64,000 nt of DNA from the NCBI GenBank assembly GCA_963930645.1, contig CAWVNO010002549.1, positions 589,201-653,200 of the forward strand, written 5' to 3'. This document shows, piece by piece, positions 10,880-23,213 of the stretch (the first letter of the stretch is position 1; every line of letters starts with the position of its first letter). The translations under genes and the position numbers were made by a program. The stretch comes from Salticus scenicus (Eukaryota; Arthropoda; Arachnida; Araneae; Salticidae). The notes beneath the pieces are model-generated. The model was given only the letters and a program-made list of their open reading frames with translations. It searched no databases and was not told the origin of the DNA.

Positions 10880-12010
10880 AAAGATGCGACAGAGTGGCAA
10901 AAATGGAGACTTGTGTTTGGCCGTGTCCATGGCTGTTCGATGAGTGAAGTTGCTGGATTTATTGGTGTTTCGCTGTGGAGTGTTTAACGTGTCTACAGTC
11001 GGCTGCAAAATTATTCGAGCACTAGCAATAATCCTTGCCAAAAAAAAGTACACTTAATACAGCTTTGTTAAATAAATCCTTGTCCAGTCATGTTCTTAAT
11101 CAGTCTAAGAACATGATTCGACAAGGATTTACTTAGCAAAACAGTCTTAAGTGTACTTTTTAAATATAGGAATTATTGGCTAGTGCTCGAATAATTTTGC
11201 AGCCGACTCTATAAAGAGTGTCGTAATACACATGGCCACGAAACACAACGTCAGAACTGTGGTTGGAAAAATATCTTGTCTGAGAGGAACCGGAGAAATT
11301 TTTCGTGAATTGTGAATCAAAATCTCTTCTAAAACTGAAAAGAATTGCTGCGGTAAGTAAATGAAGGTCCATCCTAATCTGTTAGAGACATTAACATTGC
11401 GATGGGAACTGTATTCAAAGAACCTCGCAAAAGGTCTTTCCACACAGAGGTACATGAAGCTAGAATGATTTTGAATGAGCCAGAAATAACTGAATGTGGA
11501 CAATACCTGAAAAGCGAAATATAATGTAGTCGACGAATTACGTTTTTGTCTTTATCCAAATGACGTGTAAAACATTTTATTTGACTGTGCGTAAGGTCAG
11601 ATTTAAGATGGAGAGATTTAAGCTCTGTGATGTTTTGGAGATGTTTTTCTTATTATGGATTGGACCCTGTCATTGAAGTGAATGTTAAAATGAACCAGCA
11701 TGTTTTTTTTCCAACATTCTGGGTGACTGCATAATGCTTAACAATCTACATCTTCGTGATCAGTAAGCTATTCATACCCTTATTTTTCAAGATGAGAAAA
11801 ACAAAGTTCATCAGGCTCGAAGAATATGTGACTGGATTTCTCAACACTCACACACACTATTACATCTCGAATGGCTTGCAAAATCACCTGGCATAAAATC
11901 CATAGAAAATGAGAGGATCAATATTTGGAACAGAAATTTAAACAGTGAAATCATCAACCCTGCAATTTGGTGGATTTCAAACATTAAATACTCAGCGAGT
12001 CATGTTTAAA
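10880..12010 (+). pseudogene. Tc1-like transposase relic, interrupted by a MITE
   Basis: Reading across frameshifts gives a helix-turn-helix part (GCSMSEVAGFIGVSLWSV) before the nested MITE. After it come GWKNILSERNRRNFSRIV and FKEPRKRSFHTEVHEA, which match the second DNA-binding helix region of Tc1-type transposases. At the C-terminal end, about 11790-11920, FQDEKNKVHQARRICDWISQ and SPGIKSIENE line up with the family's QDNAPxHxAR and SPDLNPIEN blocks. Catalytic acidic residues are largely lost and stop codons are frequent. The enzyme would cut and paste at TA dinucleotides; this copy is dead. Confidence 0.6.
10996..11209. mobile_element. foldback MITE family F, copy 1 (214 bp, TA target duplication)
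   Basis: Starts CAGTCGGCTGCAAAATTATT and ends with its inverse; flanked by TA at 994-995 and 11210-11211. Almost the whole element is one long inverted repeat around a short centre near 11100. The same family occurs at 47198-47337 and 56712-57241. TA flanks point to mobilisation by a Tc1/mariner enzyme. It lies inside the Tc1 transposase relic and so is younger than it. Confidence 0.7.
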
Positions 12011-12405
12011 TAGAATGTGACGTTCCTGGAAAACTATGTAGGCACACACATCCGAACCGAATCGCGTCATGGATTCGAGGGCTTTTCATTATTCTTCTCG
12101 GGGTGACTAATTTTTTTGTCCGGTGAGCTTATATTCATATAAGGAAGAGATTTTATGAACAATAAGACACATAAAAATTTTGTAAATCATTGCATAAAAA
12201 TTCACTCAATTAACTACGAGGAAATATACTTTAATTGTATTTTAAGTGTAATGAAAAAAAATTTCTACATTTAATTTAAATTAAAGTATAGTGAAAACAG
12301 TTGGTTATTTCTTAAATAATCCGTTTTCTGACATAAGTAAAAATACATATTTAATAACCTCAAACGTATAGAAATTTATAATATATATATTGAGAGATTA
12401 ATTAT

Positions 12406-13115
12406 ATAAATGGTGTTTCAAAACTCATGGGCAAAAATTTAAGAGGTGTTAGAAAACATCCAAGCAAGCCATTTTCACCACACAATACATGGGCGGAGAG
12501 CAACCGGTGACCGCTAGAGGGCGTTTTAATGGAAAGTATAAAGCGCGCGTTTTCTTACACACTGTCATTTCTACCATGGATTTTAGCAGGCATGAATACA
12601 TGCATTTTATTTATGATCTGGGGAATGGGAGTGGCAAGAATGTACAGGCAGCGTTTCCGGAGAAGACACGTGCCAGACCGAAAAATGTTCGAGCGATTGG
12701 GTCTACAACTTGTCCCGTCAGCACACTCCTTCCACGTCCTGTATCATGCATACCGGAGACGAAGGATCCCGTTTCACACAAGCATCAATGCAGTTGCTCG
12801 AACATTTTTCGGTCTGGCACGTGTCTTCTCGGGAAACGCTGCCTGTGCAATCTTGCGGCATCCAGAGAATTCCCATTCGCGAGATCATACATAAAATGCA
12901 TGTCCGCCTTTTCCTGATTACTGTATGTATCCATTCCTGCTGAGATCCACGGTAGAAATGACGACGTGTAAGCACGCTTTATACTTTCTAGTACAGCGCC
13001 CTCTAGCGGTCACCGCTTGTTCTCCAACCATGCATAGTATGGTGAAAATGGCTTGTTTAGATGTTTTCTACCACCCCTTAAATTTTTGCCCATGAGTTTT
13101 GAAACACCCTGTATA
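12406..13115. mobile_element. palindromic transposon with helix-turn-helix coding fragments in both arms
   Basis: The left end GGTGTTTCAAAACTCATGGG (12412) is mirrored by the right end CCCATGAGTTTTGAAACACC (to about 13110). The mirror symmetry continues through the element to a centre near 12745. Each arm encodes, reading inward, a version of the same peptide: on the plus strand HEYMHFIYDLGNGSG and then, in another frame, ARMYRQRFRRRHVPDRKMFE. These resemble the N-terminal helix-turn-helix domain (DUF4817-like) found in many arthropod transposon proteins. No catalytic domain remains. The element is thus an inverted duplication of the 5' end of a larger transposon. Confidence 0.65.
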
Positions 13116-15120
13116 TTAATACATATATAGATATTTTTTAAAGAAGAATTTATATATTTATATATTATAAATATATAAACAAATGAAAAATATATATTCA
13201 ATGAGATATATAGTCATAGCAGAGAGAAATGTTACAAACAATCAGACACACAAAACACTTTCTAAATCAAAAGTTGCATCTGGACTTAAGGTGGTAAAAA
13301 GCATCTAATAAGAGTAATTAAAAAAATTAATTTTTTTTTTTTTCAGAATATCTGCTTAAAAATATTAAAGAAAGACGTTAAAATTCCACCTCCCTCTCTT
13401 TTATTTAATTTATAATTATATTTTACAGGTCAATGCCACATTATATGTAACTCCACTATTAATTATATTTAGAGTTAATAATATTATTAGAGTTTGTTAT
13501 AAAATCATTTTACAACAAATGAATATGCAATGATGTATTTTAATATATTCTGATTATGTGTATGTGTGTGTGTGTTCAGATAGATTTTGTCATATAACAT
13601 TTCAATTTTTAAAATGTGGGTTATGAAAAATAATCCACAATTAAAATATTTTAAAAATTCTTTTTTAGCTTTAATAATGATAATAACATTAAAAATAATG
13701 ATAAGAAAACTCGTTTAATACAAGAGATATTCCAAAAGTAATAACCGTTTGCGAAACGCGAATGCGCAAGTTGATTGACAGACCTATTTTAATATTAGCT
13801 AGTCACTATTACATGTTTACACTCATCACGACAAAATTCATTGTCCTTGTGTCGGTGGCTATTTACAGCGAAAAGAAAACACACTACCTTTGCATAAATG
13901 ACCGGACACTTTCCATTTTAGATGTTTTGTCAAATATATCAGAAAGTACTCGACGAATCATCCTGAAACAGTAGGAAGCATATAAACCATGTTATATTTC
14001 ATATGTTTCAGGGAAAGTTTTGCTTCGAAAGCAAAAAGGAGACCAGTAAAAAATGGGCTCTTCCCACCTGACGTCAGAGGTCACATGATAGAGGAAAAAC
14101 AAATAACACACGAAGTCTTTTTTATCTATAGTGATTGCTGAAATTACATGTTTTCTATTCTTATTTTTGATCAATCGTATTTAATCTGTGTTTTTTTTTT
14201 ATACATCATCATTTTTAATCCATTTTATATCATTATTCATTATATTTTGTTTGCTATATACATTTACAATCATCATTTAGTTTGTTTTTGTTATTGATGT
14301 TCATGAAAAACATGTTAAATACTCTGATTTTTGATACTTAAATCAATGACAGTGCAATATCGTACTGCCTAAATACACTTAGACCAGTAACTAAGTTAAT
14401 AAACTTTTTGTAACACCTTTATGCAACTAAATTTAACTGAAAACATTTTAAAATTTCAAATTATAATCCATAAACATTCCACAAGAACAAGGTATTATTT
14501 ATTGCTAGACCAGTTAATGTAACAGTTACACTGGAACATGCAAAAATCGATTCTTACAGTTGAAAATAAATAAGCACCTAAATTGTTATTAAAAAATTCT
14601 TAAATTTACAAATACAACTATTCTACTGTGAAGTTTGCGCATGCGCATTTAAAAGTTATTTAGAAAAAATGCTCATATTTCATTAGATATTTAATATTTT
14701 TACACTCTTATTGCAGTATGCATCGTCTAGTATTTCATCTCAAGTTTTCTAAAAATGGCTTTGCACTGGGTTTTAAACCTTGCCCGTTATAGTTAAAAAA
14801 GCGACAAATGTTTTCGGATTTTTTTAAAGATGTGTTCTATCTCTATCAATATATAAGTTAGCCTCATAAAAAAATATTCAGGTAATAAGGAAGAGCCTTA
14901 TAATCACATTTTACAGCCAGATTACATTTCAAGCATTGCTTTATCAGGGTGATACCAAATATTTTCGTTTTTATTTAATTTTTTGCTGGGCACTTAATTT
15001 ACTGTCAGGGCAAAACTTTCATTGAAATATAGGAAGTATAGCATTTTTTGTGCTTTTCTGAAGTATCAGGATTATTTTTCAGATACTTATTGACATATTT
15101 TAACAAACGCTGTAAGGTTG
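13116..15120. other. A/T-rich stretch without gene
   Basis: Only short random-looking frames; a (TG)n tract near 13558-13575. Nothing else recognised. Confidence 0.4.
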
Positions 15121-15268
15121 GAGTGATGTATAGTGGAGTTCTTTCCGATGTCTGTCTACGTTAAAGTTTAGGGCTTAGTGCCCAGATTAAGTTATATTTT
15201 GATAGTTCAGATCTAGTGCTGTTGGTGTTAATTAGATTAATGAGTGTTGAGGTGCGTTGGTGCGGTGG
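15121..15268 (+). repeat. diverged LTR fragment related to the 1.2/4.8 kb LTRs
   Basis: TGTCTGTCTACG, AGTTTAGGGCTTAGTGCC and AAGTTATATTTTGATA follow the LTR's order (TCTGTCTACGAC, AAGGCTTAGAGCC, AAAGTTATATTTCGATA). Only about 150 bp are present and the identity is clearly lower, so it is an older relic. It ends where a Helitron 5' end begins. Confidence 0.5.
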
Positions 15269-15277
15269 TCCTAGATA

Positions 15278-15544
15278 TCTTATATTATTAAGTGAGCAAT
15301 ATGTGTATATTTCACTGATCTCGAAAACGGTAGCTCGGACAGTCACGAGATTTAACACAAAGGTGCCCCCCGAAGGGTCATTGTGCACATCGAAGTCAGA
15401 TTTTCGAATTTTTGATTAGTTTTTTCTTAATTAATTAAAATGTAAAAATAATAACCTTCTAATTTCTGATAAAAAAGCCATTTAAATTTTAACATTTTAT
15501 CCATAATTTAATTGTTGCCAATTTTTTTTTCTAAAAATAATAAT

Positions 15545-15586
<42 letters not shown>

Positions 15587-16020
15587 GTACATTTATTTAA
15601 AATAAGGAAAATAAATAAGAAATATTAGAAAATAAATTAGAAATATCAGTCGCATCGTTACAAATAAGATAGCAAATGAAAGGGAAAATTTTTGTAAATC
15701 CGATGCATTAAACAGCTTATCAATCGGATGATTAGTTTTTTCTTAATTAATTAAAATGTGAAAATAATAAGTCGTTTAAATTTTAAAATTTTATCCATAA
15801 TTTAATTGTTGCCAATTTTTTTTTCGACAAAATAATAATAATTTAAAAAAATAAAAATAAAAAAATAACGTACATTTATTTAAAATGAGGAAAATAAATC
15901 AGAAAGATAAGAAAATAAATTAGAAATATCAGTCGCATCGTTAGAAATAAGATAGCAAATGAAAGGGAAAATTTTTGGAAATCCGATGCATTAAACAGCT
16001 TATCAATCGGACAATTAGAT
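15278..16020 (+). mobile_element. Helitron-like 5' end followed by a 316 bp tandem duplication
   Basis: Starts TCTTATATTATTAAGTGAGC; the following CTGATCTCGAAAACGGTAGC and GGGTCATTGTGCACATCG recur in the short Helitron at 22192-22814. From 15414 the sequence (GATTAGTTTTTTCTTAATTA) is repeated once with a period of 316 bp (second unit from 15730). Each unit has an A-rich tract and the phrase ATCAGTCGCATCGTTA. No 3' CTAG end was identified, so the element is incomplete. A related stretch lies at 19985-20060. Confidence 0.5.
15549..15585. repeat. poly(A) tract
   Basis: Run of about 37 A inside the first 316 bp unit; the second unit has only short interrupted A runs at the same place, so the tract expanded after the duplication. 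Confidence 0.8.
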
Positions 16021-16562
16021 TTTTTAAAATTAACTAAAGTATGAATTTTAGGTGGCAACAGCAGAAGATTGTATGGAAACCGTTAGGAGAAAAAAAATGA
16101 AAAATCTGCTTCACATTAAGTCACATGATTTTTAAGTGGGATTAAAAATTGCAGTTTTCAAATTCTTTTAAATTTTCTCTCACGAACACAAAAATATAAT
16201 ATACAGCCTGTACCCCACAAGACCAACTTGCATTTTAAATTTCATCAATTATTTTGGTTAATAAACAAAAGTTATTATTATTTATTTTTTTTTTTCAAAT
16301 TAAGTTTTATTCTATCTTCGAAAAGAATTATGTGATCATAGATGTAATAATATATATAGATCTATCATCCCCATATTATCGTGCAAAGATTTTTGATGCC
16401 GAAAAAAAAGCTTTGGAATCAGCCATTAAGTGGTATTGAAGGAAAAAAGGAAAAAAAGAAGAATGAATTTGAAACTATATCTGGAGCTTTTCATTCACCT
16501 TTAGTAAATAAATTATTCATGAATTTTATTTACTAAAACATTCGTGTGTATTCCCGTGTGTA

Positions 16563-16619
16563 TTCACTCGGGGAAAGACTGCCATATTTTGGTAGAATCG
16601 CCGTCTTTTCCCGAGTGAA
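16563..16619. repeat. 17 bp inverted repeat hairpin
   Basis: TTCACTCGGGGAAAGAC pairs with GTCTTTTCCCGAGTGAA around a 23-base loop, one mismatch. G+C-rich for its surroundings. Function unknown; a short foldback element is the likeliest explanation. Confidence 0.6.
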
Positions 16620-16639
16620 AAGGAATCACTTTTTTCTCC

Positions 16640-17082
16640 CCAATGATCAATCAATATATTATTACTATATCTATGTATGTGATACGATACATTAATAATT
16701 TGGGTTTTAAAAGTTTTTTTAAATAGATTATTTAAACTCTATGAACCATATTTTTATTTTATCAGTTTCATTAACAGATCCTGCTGGGCGATTTTTTAAA
16801 TTTTGGTGTTGAAGTACACCGAACGTTTTTCGACAAGAAATTTAATATAGCAACAGCCATTTTAATCTAAGTAGCGCATCGAATATATAAAAACATAAAT
16901 GATTTATTTTTACACAAAATTTACAGAACAAATGCAGTTTTAAATATAGGAAATTTATTTCAACAAGCACTATTTTAAACCTAAAAACCATTAAAAATAT
17001 AAGCAGAATATAAAGGATTCTTATGTATAAACAAAAAAGAGTCTGGTAAAATTATTAGCAAAATAGTCCTCCCCTTTTCATA

Positions 17083-17118
<36 letters not shown>

Positions 17119-17720
17119 CCATCGCTAATATGGCGACAAAAATTCAAAAGCCGCCAGTGGAGCAACATAATAAAGTTGTGCAACACGATAATGTTTACCT
17201 ATTTATTTATTTTTTTATATAATAATCATTATGCTAATTTATCATACAAATAAATGAGCCTCTGTATGTTACTGCACTTGTACGCTGTCGAACAGAAATA
17301 TTTGAAAAATTCAAATTAATATTTAAATAAATAAATAAAAATATGTTTAATTCAAAATATATATAACCATAAAAAGATTAGTTGTCTAAAATATGGCAGA
17401 AATAGCGCTCATAGCATATTGTTACAAGGTATTAAGTCTTAGTGTTACAATGGATTAAGTCTAAAATGGTGACAAAAATTCAAAAGCCGCCAAAGAGGCC
17501 CCATATTAAGGCTGTACTATCAGGTTTACAACCCATGAATTATATATAAACACAAAAAATTAAGTGTCTCATGCGACAGACGTAGCTGGTCCCAGCATAT
17601 TGTAATATTTGGCGTGAAATTGCTGTCATTTAATGATTGATTGGATAAACAAAATAAACATATGAAATAACGTAAAAGCAAATATTATGTTGTCTAAACC
17701 CAGTTACATTTGAGTCCAGT
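16640..17720. other. A/T-rich stretch with a dispersed direct repeat
   Basis: No gene. GGCGACAAAAATTCAAAAGC at 17133 and GGTGACAAAAATTCAAAAGC at 17467 are part of two similar 60-70 bp stretches. A poly(A) tract occupies 17085-17115. Confidence 0.45.
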
Positions 17721-17723
17721 CCG

Positions 17724-17766
17724 AGTTACATGTGAACAACACGTATAGTGTTGTTCACATGTAACT
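17724..17766. repeat. perfect 19 bp hairpin with 5-base loop
   Basis: AGTTACATGTGAACAACAC and its exact complement flank GTATA. Symmetry continues imperfectly outward (ATTTGAGTCC... / ...GGATTCAAAT), giving a foldback of about 80 bp. Confidence 0.75.
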
Positions 17767-18019
17767 GGGATTCAAATATAAAAGGGAAACTCCAATTTTT
17801 TCGATACTATCTATTTCGAAACTGTAATATAATAAGCACCTAAATGGAAGCTCATTGGTAAACTATTGTCGCAGGTAATAGGGACAAGCGACCGAGTTGC
17901 AGTGGATGACCAAATCGCTGCCGAATGCAGCAGGGACCTGGAGCGAACTTTTGAACAATTTCAGTAATTTATTTTATTTTATTTTTATAAAGCTATATAG
18001 AAAAGAGTTTCCTTTAAAT

Positions 18020-18052
18020 TTAGTGGTCAGCGAAGCGGGCAAAGCCTGCTAG
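18020..18052 (+). mobile_element. Helitron 3' terminus
   Basis: GCGGGC AAA GCCTGC forms a short hairpin (one G-T pair) immediately followed by CTAG at 18049-18052, the standard Helitron 3' ending (hairpin then CTRR) and then T. The 5' end could not be placed. Confidence 0.5.
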
Positions 18053-20096
18053 TAGTGATTAACTCGTTAGTAGTCGCATATCTGTCTTTTTGCCGCCCAT
18101 TGCTTATAAATTCCTCCAGCAAATCACCCCTTAAAAATAAAGTGGGGAAACTCTGTGGGGAAACCTTGGGTGGATGTCCTCTAACATAGTATGTTTGCAA
18201 GTAATTCCTGCTATTTTTTCAGCAGTTAAAAACATTTTACTTCTCAAATAGGTCTATTTGACCGCGACGCGACCACTAACGTTGATTCATTTCTTTCCCC
18301 ATTACCGGTTTTTCAGACAGGTTAGAGTTTTGCGGGAAAAACTTCGCGTGAATTAAAGAAGGCACTTCATCTTTATCTACTGGTTTTCTTTCGGTTTCCC
18401 CCAACACTAAACAGCGGCGGCAAAAAGACCGACAAGCGACTATTAGCGTTACAAAAAATGACGCGACTACTCTCGTGTTAAAGAAGTTAGCCAGCTGGGA
18501 AGCCACCGGATTCTTTGGAGTCAGGTCAGCATAGCGCTGCAGCGAACAAAACAAGTTGCGAAGCGCGAATGAATACGGAGAGGTTTTAGAGTTGTTAAAT
18601 GACGTGCGTGAAGTTGATGAGCATTATTTATAAATATGAATGAGTGTGGTGAAGAAAAGAGTGATGTAGATGCGAAGAATAATAGAATTTTCTTAAGTGA
18701 TCTTTTGTGATTAAGTTCTTAGTTCGGTAAATGATGTGGTGATTTTGAAGGTACTAATTTGTAGCGTAAAGTTAGGCAGATTCATGGAATCCTTTCGCCT
18801 TTAGCCTACGCTAGTAAATTATTGTGGATCAGCGAGAGCAATCACCTTACTACGTTATATACTGTGGGTCAGATTTCTTCTGAATTTATTTAAATTATTT
18901 ATTGAAGTTATCTTTCTTAAAGTATTTAAGATTTTATATTGAGTTTGGCCAAGTGTCCTCCCTGCAATTACGCTCTAATAAAACTTTATTTGCATTTCAA
19001 TTTGAGTCTCGTACGATTTCTTACTTACTACTTAAGTTAATCTTTGAGGAATGATGACCACCAATTCCTCACAACGCCTGGAATCAAAATTGTTCGGTCA
19101 TTTATGGAAAGGTAGTGTACATTATTCTACCACGTGCAAGTAAAGATCTGTGATAAGATTTTTGAATGCCGAAACTATTAATTCATGTGAGATTCATCGT
19201 CAATGAACAAAAGTTCGTGGTTATACTGCGGAGATGGTATGGACATTTCAGGGAAGAAAGGAAGAGTGCCTGTGATGGTGAACGAAATGGGAATCATACC
19301 ATATCCACATCAATTCATTTATCATTATAGATTATTTGTTGTGGTATGTTCATGAATTCTTCCAAATCGAGCCATCTTTCACAAATAAGGATTTTATAAG
19401 GATCGTTTTAGGAAGTAAAAATTTGGTGAGTGAGGAATAATTTATGGAAATAGTGCTTATAATTCTAAAAGAACTGGTAGCGGAAGTGTTAGTGGGAGGT
19501 ATACAAAAACTTGTTATACAGTATGATATGTGCTTAAATGTACGAGGATACTATAAAAAAAATAGCCTAATGTAATTTACATGTAAAAATAAATAGTCAG
19601 TTACGAAATCTTAGGAAGTTATTTTTTAATTATCAAAAATAAACTACTTTCTGAACGCCCCGTCCCTCATTACTCTAATATATATATATATACATATACA
19701 TATTTAAAATAAATAAATAAAAACACTGATTAAACTAATTTAAGACTCTTTACGTGAAATCGTGAAGTTAAAAAACCGATCAAACCATTCACATAAAAAA
19801 TATTATTTCTGTATATTATTACTAAATTTTATTTATTACCATGTTTTATTAACTTCGATTCTTGTTTGTTTGTTTGTTAATCCGGTACAAATCTTGCAAT
19901 CGATTTTTAACTAATTTCCCTACTCCCTAGCCATTTGAAACTTTAAGAATAGCTCAGAACCCGATGTCAACACATTTTCGATTAGTTTTCTTTGATTAAT
20001 TAAAATTTGCAAATAATAACCTCCTAATAGCTTTAAAAATAGTCATTAAAATATTAGCTATAATTTAATTGCTCCATAAAAAAAAAAAAAAAAAAA

Positions 20097-20136
<40 letters not shown>

Positions 20137-22191
20137 AAAGAGTTCATTTTCTTTCGAAATAAAAATAAATACATTTAATTAAACGTGAAAGTTAAAAAAT
20201 TGTAAAAAGGTAAATTATGCATCTCACAAAAATTGACGTTATTATCACTTTAAAAATTTTATACGCAAATATAATGTGCGAATGTAGTTCAACAGAAAAC
20301 TTAAAAACATGGTATATAAAAAGATTTTTATCTTAATTATTTTTAATATTACGTAGTAAGAATATTAAATACAAAAAAAAAAAAAAAACACTTTAACTCA
20401 AATTCTTTTGAGTAAGAATTTTGAAATATTATTATATTTAAATATTTTTTTCTGAAATGCATATTCTTTTTTATTACCATTGAAGTATCTTTTGCATTAT
20501 TGGTCTTTTCATCTTGTTGTTCGCTAATTTACAATGATTAAAAGTCTGTCATTTTTTTTTAAATGAATTAAAAAACACATTCATAAAAATCCAACAAATG
20601 TTTTTAACTGAATAAGATTTCACAATTGCTTAAACGTGCCAGATATTCATCCTCATTCCTCTTTCAAAGAGAAAATCTAAAACTAAAAGCAATTACATTT
20701 TTCCAGGAATAAATTAGATAAGTTGTCATCCAAACGTTTAGAGAACAGGAATTTAAATGAAAATAGTGAATGTTGTCTTTGTAGAGTTATAAAGAGGAAT
20801 ATTGTGTAATACATTTTATTTTAAAGACAAATAATATTTGCATTTTCTGAAGACATGCTTCTTTTTGTTTTTATCAGTAAAATTATATTGTATTTGTATG
20901 TTAAGCTATTATTGTCAGTAAAATTGCGTTTTGCTTATGGAACTAATTTCAAAATATAAAAGTGTTTCAAAATATAAAAGTACATTTAGTTTGATCAGTG
21001 TACGTTATGTATGTAAATTATACGATAATTGAGATATTTTGCAGAATTATTTTGAATTTTGAATACAAAAATTGCTACAAATATAAAATGCTAAAACACT
21101 GATGGTGGAATGAATATATTATACTTAAATAAATACTTAAATGAATAAAAATGAAAAAAAAATGATACATGAAAAAGAGAAGAAATTGATCGACGTCTAA
21201 TGTCTTTTAAGGACTAAATAATAATTTAAAAATAAAAATATTTTTATTTATTTTAAATTTACAGCACTATACTATTTTTTTAGGTAACTTTGAATTATTT
21301 TATTAAAAAGACCTGAAACATCTGCATACAGGTCTTCCACATCAATGCATAAAAATAATTAGAATGAACAACGTAATGTAAATTTGAAACTTTTCAAATC
21401 AACTCTGCTGTTTTATTAGATTTCACAAAACGAGTGGCTATTTCAGATCATGATACCTGTCATTGATTTTTAACTATTGGAGCATATGTTATCCAATCTA
21501 CCATGATAAAATTATTTTAGAGATAAATAAAAATTATTTTAAACAATACATGTTCATATATTTCAGAAAAAAAAAAAGAAAGGCTATTTAAACTAATTTT
21601 TGCAAAGTTAAATCTGAACCAAAAACATATATGTATATTTTAAATTTATATAATTTTCAGCTGAAAGTTTAATGAGAAAAACTTAATACAATTTAATTTT
21701 TTATACGTTTATTTGTCTACATAGTGACTGCAAACATATGTCGTATTTTCATTTTTAATCCTTTAAAGTTAATATCAATTTAATTTAAACCATTTCAATA
21801 TGAAATATTAAAATAAGAAATGCATGTTTATTATTCTGTATGTACTGGAATTCAAAACGCAGTTTTCCCAAACGCATCTCTTTTTTTTTTTTTTTTTTTG
21901 AAGTAATATCAGAAAAAATTCTATAGGGAATACATTCATTATAAGAGAGTTTCAACACTTTTAGATTATGGATCAAAATAAATAGTGTATTCATATTCAA
22001 GAAAAGTTGAAATTAATTTTAATATCCAGAGGGAAATTTATGGAATATGGGTGTAAGATTTATTGAATTATCATCCAACACTTTCTATGAAGTGCAAATC
22101 ACGTTATTTATTTATTTTATTTTATTCTTTAATAAGATTAAATTTAAATTTTTCTGTCATTTACATGTCAAAGCGAAAATATTATGATTTT
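18053..22191. other. 4 kb without recognisable gene
   Basis: Only short frames without domains. 18060-19080 is less A/T-rich than the rest and contains an AATAAA-type signal near 18978, but I could not establish an LTR. An (AAAG)n tract lies at 20098-20140. 19985-20060 resembles the 316 bp unit at 15.4 kb. Confidence 0.4.
20098..20140 (+). repeat. (AAAG)n microsatellite
   Basis: About nine GAAA units following an A run. Confidence 0.8.
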
Positions 22192-22814
22192 TCTTATTTT
22201 ATACTATTAAGTGAGCAATATTTTTATATATATATATATGTATATTTCACTGTTCTCGAAAACGGTAGCTCGGACAGTCACGTGATTTAACACAAAGGTG
22301 CCCTCCGCAGGGTCATTGTGCACATCGAAGTCAGATTTTCGAATTTTTGATTAGTTTTCTTTCAGTTAACACAAATATGAAAATAAAACTTCCCATTTCC
22401 ATAATGACGCATATTGGAGAATCTTCGGAGAGATTTTATTGGTTTATTTTATTTGCATTGATTTGAGTGTAATTTACATTGAACTACAGCTACGTTATGA
22501 AAAATTACAAGAGATTTGATTGTTTTATTTGATTTTCATTGATTTGAGTGTATTTTACGTTGAACTAGAGCTACGTTATGAGGAATTACGAGAGATTCAA
22601 TTGGTTTATTTGATTTTTATTGATTTGAGTGTATTTTACGTTAAACTAGAGCTACGTTTAGATTTTATTTAAAAATATTTGAATTTTTAATATTTTAATA
22701 TTATGCGACTTTTACAGTGAACAAATTACGATTGGCGCCGCAGGGTCCCGTTAGCATGTTTTTTCGTAAAACTTTTCTTTGGTCTCTGGGCAACTAGCTA
22801 GTGAAGCCAGCTAG
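22192..22814 (+). mobile_element. short non-autonomous Helitron (623 bp)
   Basis: 5' end TCTTATTTTATACTATTAAG, then CTGTTCTCGAAAACGGTAGC as at 15.3 kb; 3' end CCAGCTAG at 22807-22814 followed by T, with a CTGG...CCAG stem just before. Inside are three tandem units of 81 bp (GATTTGAGTGTA at 22460, 22541 and 22622). No Rep/helicase sequence is present, so it would need an autonomous partner for rolling-circle movement. Confidence 0.6.
22430..22665 (+). repeat. three-unit 81 bp tandem repeat
   Basis: Units share ATTGATTTGAGTGTA, then TTACGTT-AACTA-AGCTACGTT. Internal to the short Helitron. Confidence 0.75.
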
Positions 22815-23213
22815 TAATTGTTTAACAGCAAACTATGTTTAAAAAAATATATAAAAATAAATAAATGTGTAGTCTAATGTCACATTATTATATAGTGCAA
22901 AATAAAAGAAAAAATTATTTTTCCCGCCGTACTTTGATTTAAATATTTTTAGAATGTTCTTTAAAAAATGAAAGTTATATGTTTACTCTTATATATATTT
23001 TCCGGTTAATAATGCGGATTCTGTAAGAAATGAAAACACTATAATTTTAAAAGAAACAGCTAGTATTTTGTATTTAAAGTAATGACGATGACTAGCTTCA
23101 CATTATACTTCTATCTTTCATATATTTGTGTATACCTCCGAATAGAATTTTCCTTCATTGGAGGAAAACCATTCATCGACAAAAATGTCCACTTATGCAT
23201 TCTTAGTGAAGTC

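Larger units (their letters stand above)
10684..12134 (+). mobile_element. decayed Tc1/mariner-type transposon
   Basis: Inverted ends can be seen: left CACAGGACAAAAGAGTAGTCACC at about 10690; right, read inverted, CACCGGACAAAAAAATTAGTCACC at about 12105-12125. Flanking TA dinucleotides are possible but the exact edges are blurred. Between them lies a broken transposase reading frame. A second element, a TA-flanked foldback MITE, sits inside at 10996-11209. Size without the nested MITE is about 1.24 kb, normal for Tc1 elements. Confidence 0.6.

Noticed and set aside
12489..12943. Overlapping 142-, 121- and 77-codon frames on the plus strand
   Set aside because: As separate genes they are artefacts of the palindromic transposon; only the helix-turn-helix fragment is meaningful and is annotated with that element.
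18276..18554. 92-codon minus-strand frame
   Set aside because: No domain, no repeat relation, and length is within chance for this composition plus local G+C rise.
18540..19080. Possible solo LTR (AATAAA-type signal, less A/T-rich, TTCCTCACAACG near 19065)
   Set aside because: No second copy, no clear TG...CA borders and no target duplication.
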